DNA from: Asaia sp003994335
Lineage (GTDB): Bacteria; Pseudomonadota; Alphaproteobacteria; Acetobacterales; Acetobacteraceae
Assembly (NCBI RefSeq): GCF_037151175.1
Contig: NZ_JBBCOR010000002.1
Span: 186,001-250,000, forward strand
Reading direction: 5' to 3'
DNA: 64,000 nt
Below the pieces are notes generated by a model, which did not search any database, was not told the DNA's origin, and was given only the letters and a program-made list of their open reading frames with translations. This document shows, one piece after another, positions 55,549 to 63,737 of this stretch (its first letter is position 1; each line of letters opens with the position of its first letter). A program made the translations under genes and the position numbers.

Positions 55549-57012
55549 CTAGCTCGACGCGGCCTCGGAGCGTTCGAAGGCCCCAACGAGCGTTTCCCGA
55601 TCGACCCGGCCGTCGAGCGACCAGGGAATATGATCGACCGACATGACCCGCACCGGCGGAAGCGTCGGATAGAAAGCCCGCAAGCCCTGGGCGAGACGCT
55701 CAGCGTTGAATCCGGCAGACGAAGCCAGTGCGATGTTGATCCTGTTGCGCCCCGACTCATCGAGAGACAGGAAACTGCCCAACTCCCGCTGCCCCAGAAT
55801 ATCTCGCGCAATATCGTCGATCACGCCGAGATCGAATTTCTCGCCACCGATCGACACCAGATCATCGATACGGCCAATGACGCTGACCATTCCGTCGGCA
55901 GCGAGGCGACCACGATCACCGGGATAGAACCACCCCCCGGCAAAACGCCGTGACTGGCCGGTATCAGCATCCGCATACCCCCCGAGCAGACCCGAGCTCC
56001 TGATCCGGATAACTCCCTCCTGCCCAGTGGCAAGCGTGTTCCCTTCGGCATCGACAATCTGAAGCGTGACCCATGGTAGCACAGTCCCGACCGCCTCGTC
56101 CGTGTCAAAACCCGACGCCACTCCCTGGGCGAGAGCGCCGCATTCATCCGTGCCATAAGCCGAGACGACATGAGGGGTAAGCGTCGCGAGTGCCTTGTCA
56201 CGCAGGACGCGATTGAGACGCCCGCCCGTCACGATCAGTCTGAGCGTGTCGAGGGCGCGCATGCCCGGTGGGAGAACCTCGAGGATATGCGCCAGATGGC
56301 CAGGCGTGACCACGGCAACTGTCGGTATCTTGCGGGCGATGAGAATACCGATATCGGTATGACTCACAAAATTCAGCGGCGAGCCGGAACACAAGCCGCT
56401 GCACCCCACGACAAACCCCGAAAGCGAGATCACGCCGATGGTGGAGAGGACATGCGGCTGGGCTGCGGCGCTCGCACCGAGCGCGCGGTCCTGTAGCATC
56501 ATATGCAGGATGGCCATCTCAGCCTGACGGAAGCTCATGGCGAGCACACGGCGCTCCGCATCCGTCCCCGCCGCGATTGCATAACGGCAGACCGCGTCGG
56601 GATCGATGGCGTGATTTACCCACTCCGCCTTGGTCTGACGCACCTTGGCAAGCCATGCCTCGCTGATTTCGAGAACCTGGATATCCTGTAGCGACAGCCC
56701 GCCCATCGAGATGATGATATCAGGCTCGAGAAGCTGGACATCGCGCAGGAACGAGGGATTGGAACTCTCTGGTAATGAGGCGCTGGCCAGACCAAGGGAG
56801 GCAAGGGACAGGATCAGCACCCAATGCCAGTACAGATTGCCGCAATGGATACCAACGAGCTTCGGTTCAGCCTCACGAAGCTTGGACAAGGCCTGCGTGA
56901 CGACAGTGACATCGCGATCGAGCTGTCCGAAGGTCCAGTCCTGAGCGAGGCTGTCAAACGCGAGGGATTGCGGATTCTGCCTGGCATATTGCAAGGCCAT
57001 GACGTGAAACAT
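55549..57012 (-). CDS. AMP-binding (acyl ligase-like) protein with degenerate active site
   Basis: This is a protein of 487 residues from the ATG at 57012, which has AGGGA upstream; the frame is open to 57180 but that part would overlap the next gene. The ANL fold is recognisable by VVSAYGTDECGALAQG, then GGWFYPGDRGRLAADG and VIGRIDDLVSIGGEKFDL, and by the final sub-domain. Two catalytic parts are missing: the P-loop TSGxTGxPKG is replaced by AAGTDAERRVLAMS, and the A10 lysine is replaced by Arg in WSLDGRVDRETL. It may load or hand over an acyl chain for the PKS, or be a non-catalytic relative. It is in line with the PKS gene. Confidence 0.78.
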   Translation of the reverse strand: MFHVMALQYARQNPQSLAFDSLAQDWTFGQLDRDVTVVTQALSKLREAEPKLVGIHCGNLYWHWVLILSLASLGLASASLPESSNPSFLRDVQLLEPDIIISMGGLSLQDIQVLEISEAWLAKVRQTKAEWVNHAIDPDAVCRYAIAAGTDAERRVLAMSFRQAEMAILHMMLQDRALGASAAAQPHVLSTIGVISLSGFVVGCSGLCSGSPLNFVSHTDIGILIARKIPTVAVVTPGHLAHILEVLPPGMRALDTLRLIVTGGRLNRVLRDKALATLTPHVVSAYGTDECGALAQGVASGFDTDEAVGTVLPWVTLQIVDAEGNTLATGQEGVIRIRSSGLLGGYADADTGQSRRFAGGWFYPGDRGRLAADGMVSVIGRIDDLVSIGGEKFDLGVIDDIARDILGQRELGSFLSLDESGRNRINIALASSAGFNAERLAQGLRAFYPTLPPVRVMSVDHIPWSLDGRVDRETLVGAFERSEAASS

Positions 57013-57100
57013 GAAAAGACAATCCCTGAACGCAAACGGGGCGGCCATGAAGACCGCCCTGGGTTCCCCAGACGCGAAGACCCCGATTGAACCAAGGAAC

Positions 57101-59314
57101 TCAGCCGACCTGAGCTCCGCATAGCTGGGCGGGGGATTGAACCAGATAGGGCCCCCCGGCCAGAATTTCGATGGCGACAATACAGACCGCTTCGGACTGA
57201 CGGTCGCTCAAGTCAAGAAGGGCGGAACCTGTGGTCCAGCGCTGATGACCATCCTCAATATTTGACCATCCTTCAAGACATTCATCCGTCAGATGATCGG
57301 CAAGGTAGCGCGTCCGGTCGGCTTCCCAGATCTGGATATCCCCTACGAGAACGCCGAGATGACGGCGATCGTCATGGAAAGGTCCGATCACATCGGCGGG
57401 ACGCGACACCCGCGATACGATACGTACGCGCTTTGCATCGGGCGGCAGCATGAAGACGCTGGAGCGATTGACCACGCGCATACAGCGCATGATGCGTCCC
57501 TTCTCGTCCATCAGATGCAGATCGGGGTCTTCCGTGACTTCGGGTGCCTGGACGAAGCTGCCCAGATTGAGCGCAGCGGCACGATGGGCAAGCGACGCAT
57601 GAACTGGCTCAACGAAGCTGCGATCAACACGAAGCGGCGCTGCGCCGTCCCCCTCCCAGCTGGATTCCGGCGCATTCATCAGATGCACGACGGCACCGGT
57701 CTGCGAAAATCTCTTGCGGTCACCCGTATCGAGATAGCTCTCGCTCAGCGCTCCATCCGCCCAGATGATCGAATGCTTGTCCGTTTCGACATGATAATAA
57801 TCGAAATGCGTCACACTGCGATCATAGTAAATGCTGCGTCCGTTGACGAGCATACGCGCCGGAACAAAGGCGCCGTTCAGATACATCGCATGCTCGGGCG
57901 TGACGAGCAGATCCTTGTGAGGCACGTTATCTCCCAGCGCGTTGCGCAGGATACGCACTGGATAACCAGCCTCGTCATCATCGAGCCATGTACGGACGAT
58001 GGTTGAACGATGCCCAAGCCACACGATTTCGCGGTACACCGCCTCGCCATCGACATATGCAGCAACCCGATCTCCCACAGCGAGATCCTCAACCGCAATC
58101 TCCCCGCGATCCGTGCGGATCAACGTACCGCTCAGATAGCACTTGTCATAGACGATGATGGTGCTGCCGTCGGCCGGGTCACGCTCGAGATGGTAATCAG
58201 TCGCTGCATTGCCCTTCGTGCCGTGAACCTCACTGCTCCAGAGAATATTTCCTCCAGCATCAATGATACTGATGGTGTTATTGCCGTAAACGATGCGCTG
58301 ACCGTCATTCCAGCCCAGCGTATCGACGTCGATACGTCCCTTCCATCCGATCGTAATGCCCTTGAGCACGGCTCCCGATTGCACGACCAGCAATCCACCG
58401 ACTTCGTTTTCTCCCTCGCAGATGCCCGAGATCACCGCATTGACGAGTGTCGCCCCCGAATTGACGGTCAGGGTTCCACCGGCCGCTATCTGTGCGCTGA
58501 CGAGATAAGCCTGGGTTTCAAGTGTCGCGGCAGCCGCTGCTGCGACGGCGAGCCCATTCAGATTGGCACCCGCATTGGCCAGCAGGCTGCCTCCCGATCC
58601 GAGGGTTGCGTTGAGTGTAAGCGCGCCGGAGCCGACATGGATCAGACCACCGGCAGAGGCGATGCTGCCACTGGCATAGGCGCCGGCCCCCAGAAGCTGC
58701 GTGCCTGCGCTGAAGATTGTCCCAAGGGATGTCCCACCGGACGAGACGAACTGCTTGCCGCCTACGATACTGCCAATATCTGTCCCACCACTTGCAAGCG
58801 CTTCTGTCGATCCGATATCGAACCGGCTCGCCGAGATCACGCCTGGTCCGATGAAGGATTGCCCCTTGAGGGTGAAACCGCCCCCGGCGAGACCGACGCC
58901 GCCCGCCTGCACATGCGCGTCGACCACAAGACCGGGAGAACCGCCGTAATTGGACATCTTGCTGGCCAGCACGCCGCCCTGAGCGCCCACTGTTACACCG
59001 CTGACCACGCCGTCATTGATGGCCGCAAACCCGCCACTATTATAGGCCGTTCCGCCAGCGACCAGACCCTTGCCACCTGCAAGCACCACACCGCCTGAAA
59101 CGGCCGTGGCACCATAGGCAACGGATGCGGCTGAGGCGATCAGCATGGCGGGATTATTTGTGCCACCGGCGCCGAAACCCGCAACATAAGTATTGGTCGT
59201 GGTGTATTTTTTCTCGGTAGTAATCAGTGTCGCGCCGCTCAACACCCGATAGGTCGTGGGCCCGGTCTTGTTAACCGATGCATTGCCACTCATGCCGGTA
59301 GAGGTAATACCCAT
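57101..59314 (-). CDS. AIDA-repeat protein with Hint domain (copy 1)
   Basis: This is a 737-residue protein from the ATG at 59314, matched by the start of its paralog and by GGGGA upstream. Residues ~15-330 are Gly/Ser/Ala-rich strand-loop-strand repeats of the AIDA adhesin type. Residues ~390-560 are a Hint (hedgehog/intein-like) domain: Cys392 in YDKCYLSGTLIRTDRG, then VEDLAVGDRVAAY and the TxxH of LLVTPEHAMYLNG (Thr472, His475). A ~150-residue tail follows with SRVSRPADVIGPF and HQRWTTGSALL. There is no classic signal peptide and no barrel domain, so the export route is not shown. It is probably a surface adhesin that may cut itself at Cys392. Confidence 0.82.
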   Translation of the reverse strand: MGITSTGMSGNASVNKTGPTTYRVLSGATLITTEKKYTTTNTYVAGFGAGGTNNPAMLIASAASVAYGATAVSGGVVLAGGKGLVAGGTAYNSGGFAAINDGVVSGVTVGAQGGVLASKMSNYGGSPGLVVDAHVQAGGVGLAGGGFTLKGQSFIGPGVISASRFDIGSTEALASGGTDIGSIVGGKQFVSSGGTSLGTIFSAGTQLLGAGAYASGSIASAGGLIHVGSGALTLNATLGSGGSLLANAGANLNGLAVAAAAAATLETQAYLVSAQIAAGGTLTVNSGATLVNAVISGICEGENEVGGLLVVQSGAVLKGITIGWKGRIDVDTLGWNDGQRIVYGNNTISIIDAGGNILWSSEVHGTKGNAATDYHLERDPADGSTIIVYDKCYLSGTLIRTDRGEIAVEDLAVGDRVAAYVDGEAVYREIVWLGHRSTIVRTWLDDDEAGYPVRILRNALGDNVPHKDLLVTPEHAMYLNGAFVPARMLVNGRSIYYDRSVTHFDYYHVETDKHSIIWADGALSESYLDTGDRKRFSQTGAVVHLMNAPESSWEGDGAAPLRVDRSFVEPVHASLAHRAAALNLGSFVQAPEVTEDPDLHLMDEKGRIMRCMRVVNRSSVFMLPPDAKRVRIVSRVSRPADVIGPFHDDRRHLGVLVGDIQIWEADRTRYLADHLTDECLEGWSNIEDGHQRWTTGSALLDLSDRQSEAVCIVAIEILAGGPYLVQSPAQLCGAQVG

Positions 59315-59811
59315 GTGCCAGTTTCCCCGCCAGGAACGCCACATATGCAGCTGGTTCACGCGATCTCTGCCAGTGAGACGGCATAAATCGCCTCAACTCT
59401 GTACAGGATGCCCAACGCGCTATGCATTCGTTCATTAATACTTAACAACCAAGCACCTGACACAAGAAAAAGGGACAAGCAACGATACGATATATAAGGT
59501 TTTACTATACTCAGATTACCCCAATGATTTGCATATGACAAACATGTTCTGTCATGCTCGACTAACCCTCTATTTTAGCAAGGATATTTCCGAACAAAGC
59601 CTGGGCGTCTTCGGACGGCAAACCGGCCGAAAGCACGCAAAAAAAATCGTGAAGATATTGTAAAAAGCCAAACTATACCGGGAGCGCGCGAGTAAACGCC
59701 CCGCTCGCAAAGACAGAAACAGTCAAGATTGCGCTCTTGCAGCGGAGTCCCACATGCCGGGAAGAAGGGGCGTGCTTCCCCTTTTCCCAACACAGTCACT
59801 CAATGAAGAAA
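59315..59811. promoter_or_regulatory. AT-rich upstream region of Hint protein copy 1
   Basis: A 497-base non-coding gap between the two paralogs, much AT-richer than the genes. TGACA (59536-59540) and TGTCA (59550-59554) form a small dyad, and GCATATGA at 59531-59538 is also found on the other strand upstream of copy 2 (around 62309-62316). It probably carries the promoter of copy 1 and of the genes behind it. The sites are weak guesses. Confidence 0.35.
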
Positions 59812-62058
59812 TCAGCCAGCGATGACCTTGGAGGCCACCAGAGTGTCTTTTATCGGATAGGGGCCGCCGGCCAGCACTTCGATGGAGAGCATTGCGGCGT
59901 CGCCGGTCTGCACCGTCGCAAGAGGCAAGAGTGCATTTCCGGTCGTCCAGCGCTTTGCACCTTCCTCGAGGCGCGCCCAGCCCGACACGGCCTCCTCACC
60001 CAGATGCGCGGTGATCTGACGGGTTTCTCCCGCCTCCCAGACCTGGATTTCCCCGACCAGAACGCCGAGATGGCGACGATCGTCAACGAAGGCACCGATC
60101 ATGTCCACCGGACGCGCGACACGCGACACGAGGCGCAGCGCGCTTGCAGTGGCCGGGACCATGAATACGTAGGAGCGATTTACCTTGCGGATCGCACGGA
60201 TGACATGCCCATCCTGATCTACGAGATGCAGATCCGGTTCGTCCGTGGTCAACACCTCAGAACCCGCTGTATCGCAACCGAGGGCATCAGCGCGCGCTAC
60301 CAGCGAAGCGTGGATAGGCTCCACGAAATCGCGCTCTGTGCGCAGAGGGGCTGCGCCATGTTCTGCCCAGTCCCGCGCAGGCGCGTTGAGCAGGTGCACG
60401 ACCGGGCTCCCCTGATAGAAAAGATCGCGATCACCCGTATCCAGGTAGCTCTCGCTCAACGCGCCATCCGACCAGAGGATCGAATGCGCGTCGGTCTCGA
60501 TATGATAGAAATCGAACTGAGGGATGCTGTGATCATAGAAAATGCTGCGTCCATTGACCAGCATACGTGCCGGCACAAAGGCACCGTCCAGATACATGGC
60601 GTGTTCCGGCGTCACCAAGAGGTCCTTGTGAGGAACATTATCACCGAGCGCGTTGGCCAGGATGCGCACGGGATAACCTGCTTCATCCTCCGGCAGATTG
60701 GGTCGTACGCTCGTCGAGCGGCGGCCGGTCCAGATGATCTCGCGCATGACTTCCACCCCATCGACGAAGGCGGCTACGCGATCGCCGACGACGAGATCTT
60801 CAACCGGGACCTCACCGCGATCGGTGCGGATCATCGTGCCCTTCAGGAAGCACTTGTCATAGACAAGGATCATGCTGCCGTCGTTCGGGTCTCTCTCGAG
60901 ATGAAAGTCCTTGTCGACCGTGCTCGGACCGCCCGTCACATAACCGTCCCAAAGCAGATTACCGGCGGCATCCGTGATCATCACGTCGTTGGACGAGTAG
61001 TAGACCCGAGCCCCGGAGACATATTGGACGCTGTCAATATCAAGGCGGCTCTTCCAGCCCATCGAGGTCACACCGCTCAGAACTGCGCCCGAATGAAGGA
61101 CCAGAAGCCCCCCTGCCGCGCCGCTGGAAGCCGTGCCCACGATCACACCATTCACGAGCGTAGCGCCCGAGTTCAACGTGAGGGTACCGCCACCTGCAAT
61201 AGTCGCCCCCGAGACGATCGCCAGACGGTCAGCAGTCGCTGCAGCCGCTGCCTGTACCTGCAACCCGTTGACCCGGCCAGCCATATTAACATGGAGCGAC
61301 CCTGCCGAACCGATGACCAGTCCTAGGCCGGTTCCCCCGGAATAAACTTCGATGCGCCCGCCGGCCGAGGCAGTCGCGCCACTCGCGATGCCCCCATTCG
61401 AGACAAGCTGTGTCCCCGCACTGAAGATGGATTTGATTGAGACACCCGCAGACATGACGATCTGCGTGCCGCCGATCAAGCTGCCCACATCCGATCCGGC
61501 GGAGACCAGAATCTCGGTGGAGCCAACATCGAACTTCCCGTTGGAAATAACACCAGACCCAGCGAAGGCCTGCCCCTTGATGGTAAAGCCACCCCCAGCG
61601 AGCGCGTAGCCTCCGGCCTGTACGTGGGTGTTCAATACCACACCCGCACCGCCGTCGTAGCCAGCAACCATGGAGGCCAAGACACCGCCGCCGGAGCCAA
61701 TCGTAGCACCGTTCACGTAGCCGCCATTCGCTGCAGCAAACGAGCCACTATTGAAAGCAGTGCCGCCGACTGCCGTACCTCCATTCGCTCCCATGACCAC
61801 GCCACCGAAGCCCACAGTAGACCCTGAGACGACACCTCCCGCCGAAGCAAGAAGTAGGGCGGGGTAATTGGTGCCACCTGATTGCCCCGGGATTGCTCCG
61901 GAGTTATCCGGACCATTACCAAACCCGGAAACGATCGCGCCATTGGTGGTGTACCCGGCCCCCTGCACGGCAAGAGTAGCACCGCTTAAGACCTGGTAGA
62001 TCCCGCCGCTGCTGATGATCTGAGCACCAGTTGCCGAACCGCTGGAAGTGATAGCCAT
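59812..62058 (-). CDS. AIDA-repeat protein with Hint domain (copy 2)
   Basis: This is a 748-residue paralog of the 57101 protein. Repeats fill residues ~1-340: SGGIYQVLSGATL, VVSGSTVGFGGVVMGANGG and ASGATASAGGRIEVYSGG show the strand-loop-strand form. The Hint domain begins at Cys403 (YDKCFLKGTMIRTDRG), followed by VEDLVVGDRVAAF and Thr483/His486 of LLVTPEHAMYLDG at the same spacing as in copy 1. The tail contains SRVARPVDMIGAF and AKRWTTGNALL. AGAGG stands 5 bases before the ATG. As in copy 1 there is no signal peptide or translocator domain. It is divergent from the glycosyltransferase pair. Confidence 0.84.
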   Translation of the reverse strand: MAITSSGSATGAQIISSGGIYQVLSGATLAVQGAGYTTNGAIVSGFGNGPDNSGAIPGQSGGTNYPALLLASAGGVVSGSTVGFGGVVMGANGGTAVGGTAFNSGSFAAANGGYVNGATIGSGGGVLASMVAGYDGGAGVVLNTHVQAGGYALAGGGFTIKGQAFAGSGVISNGKFDVGSTEILVSAGSDVGSLIGGTQIVMSAGVSIKSIFSAGTQLVSNGGIASGATASAGGRIEVYSGGTGLGLVIGSAGSLHVNMAGRVNGLQVQAAAAATADRLAIVSGATIAGGGTLTLNSGATLVNGVIVGTASSGAAGGLLVLHSGAVLSGVTSMGWKSRLDIDSVQYVSGARVYYSSNDVMITDAAGNLLWDGYVTGGPSTVDKDFHLERDPNDGSMILVYDKCFLKGTMIRTDRGEVPVEDLVVGDRVAAFVDGVEVMREIIWTGRRSTSVRPNLPEDEAGYPVRILANALGDNVPHKDLLVTPEHAMYLDGAFVPARMLVNGRSIFYDHSIPQFDFYHIETDAHSILWSDGALSESYLDTGDRDLFYQGSPVVHLLNAPARDWAEHGAAPLRTERDFVEPIHASLVARADALGCDTAGSEVLTTDEPDLHLVDQDGHVIRAIRKVNRSYVFMVPATASALRLVSRVARPVDMIGAFVDDRRHLGVLVGEIQVWEAGETRQITAHLGEEAVSGWARLEEGAKRWTTGNALLPLATVQTGDAAMLSIEVLAGGPYPIKDTLVASKVIAG

Positions 62059-62741
62059 ATGAACCTCTCAAGATATCCGGTTCGATGTGCTCTGCCACCG
62101 GCTGGAGAGCGCGATGGGATCTTTCGCCTGAGCGTCGATAAACCGGGACGGACTCCGGGGAGTGCCCCAGAATCGTGTTGCTTATTAACAAACACGCATC
62201 TCATGCGGCGACGCAAAGCACAATGGGTAATTGTTTGGTAAATACAATCAACTTTTCGACAGAGAGTGTCGAATACATTTCTTTGTTTCGATCATTCATA
62301 TTTTGACATCATATGCGTCATCATTTCGTTGTGAATACCTCGTAAAACCGATGACCGATTTTGTTAATCCGAAACAGGACACCGTTAAATATCGGGAAAC
62401 GCTACACCGATTTTTTTTAACTACGGTGAAAATTTCCTAATTCGCTCCTGGCGAAGCGGAATCTTCAAAAAGGCTTCAAATCGAAGAGCCTCCGTCATAT
62501 TTTCCATCGGCAAACAGATCTTTCGCTGGCGACTTGTCGGAACGCGAATCTCTTGAGGATTCTTTTCCCCGGACTTGATAGAGTTCACGCCGATGCTTGG
62601 TCACCTGCGCCACTCGGTCATTCGGCCCCTCGATTTCACACTCTTCTCATGGCATGGAGGCGCACATCCGGATCGGAGCGGACAGGGTCACCCCTGACCG
62701 GGAGAGATAGCGTTAATGCCTTCGAAAGGGCTTTGAAAATA
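62059..62741. other. AT-rich divergent intergenic region
   Basis: 683 bases between Hint copy 2 and the glycosyltransferase, both directed outward, with strong A/T content from about 62165 to 62450. No gene can be supported: a frame at 62231-62440 and the upstream extension of the glycosyltransferase frame (from 62553) have no family character. TGAC (62304-62307) and GTCA (62317-62320) form a small dyad. The region must hold promoters for both directions. Confidence 0.5.
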
Positions 62742-63713
62742 ATGGGCAAGATCGTCTTTCTGAACCCTTTCAGCCCGGATGCCACCTATGGTGGCGTGAA
62801 GGTGACCTATCAGCACGCCGAGATTCTGGCGAAATCCGGGTACGAGGTTGCGGTCTATCAACCGGCAGGACGGCCGAGCTGGATCGATATCTCTGACCGA
62901 CTCAATGTATGCGCCGATTTCGAGGCCGAGCCGGATGATGTTCTGGTGTTCCCGGAGGTCCTGCATGAATTCATGCTTGAAATCGCGCAGGCCCCCTTCC
63001 CCGGCAAGAAAGTCATGTTTTGCCAGAATCCGTTCTACCTCTACAGCTACAACTTCAGCGGGCGGGATCTGAGCGATATGGGTTTCTCCCATTTCATCGT
63101 GCCGGGACGCGAGACGGCGCAATCCCTTTCTTCCGTGCTCGGCGTGCCGAAGGTTCACGTTATCCCGAACTCGGTCGATACCAATCTGTTCTATCCGCGC
63201 CAGAAGCATCTGTGCATCGCAACCAATCCCCGCAAGTGGCCGGGGGAGGGCGGGAATTCGCCTCTCGCTCCGCTTCTCATGTCGATGTTGCGGCTTAAAT
63301 ATCCGGAAACTGCCGATGTTCCCTGGCTGATGCTCGAAAACATGACACAACGTCAGGTGGCCGAGGCTATGGGAGGCGCCGCCATTTTCCTGGCCCTGTC
63401 CCGACAGGAGGCCTTGCCCCTCACGCCACTCGAGGCGATGGCGTCGCGCTGCGCGCTGGTGGGGTTTCACGGCACCGGGGGCAAGGACTACGCCACGCAT
63501 AGAAATGGTTACTGGTTCTCGCCCGAAGAATGTGAGGAAATAGTCGATTGTCTCGCAACACTGATCTACGACATGAAACATCACTCACCGCGCATTGACA
63601 GAATGCTTCATGAAGCTGAAAAGACCGCGAGTCAGTATTCGGTAAGCGCGACATATCAGGCCGTCTTGCAGGTTTATGGCGAGATATGCGCCCATTTCGG
63701 TCCCCGGATGTAA
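62742..63713 (+). CDS. GT4-like glycosyltransferase
   Basis: This is a 323-residue cytoplasmic glycosyltransferase. The frame opens at 62553 but the ATG at 62742 (MGKIVFLNPFSPDATYGGVK) begins the fold. Conserved parts of the GT-B type are GGVKVTYQHAEILAKSGYEVAVY at the N-terminus, KVHVIPNSVDTNLFYP in the linker, and LSRQEALPLTPLEAMA, the E-x7-E segment that binds the sugar nucleotide. The protein is short for GT4. It is followed after 24 bases by a probable autotransporter heptosyltransferase, so it is likely part of a protein or surface glycosylation operon. Confidence 0.75.
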   Translation: MGKIVFLNPFSPDATYGGVKVTYQHAEILAKSGYEVAVYQPAGRPSWIDISDRLNVCADFEAEPDDVLVFPEVLHEFMLEIAQAPFPGKKVMFCQNPFYLYSYNFSGRDLSDMGFSHFIVPGRETAQSLSSVLGVPKVHVIPNSVDTNLFYPRQKHLCIATNPRKWPGEGGNSPLAPLLMSMLRLKYPETADVPWLMLENMTQRQVAEAMGGAAIFLALSRQEALPLTPLEAMASRCALVGFHGTGGKDYATHRNGYWFSPEECEEIVDCLATLIYDMKHHSPRIDRMLHEAEKTASQYSVSATYQAVLQVYGEICAHFGPRM

Positions 63714-63737
63714 GGCGGACAGTCAAGAGCGGAAATC

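Noticed and set aside
58010..61326. Forward frames of 362 and 529 codons opposite the Hint genes
   Set aside because: Antisense to paralogous genes; the similarity of the two frames only mirrors the duplication.
57101..62058. True inteins in the two Hint proteins
   Set aside because: No host protein interrupted and no C-terminal His-Asn plus Cys/Ser/Thr splice junction after the domain; Hint_2-type processing fits better.
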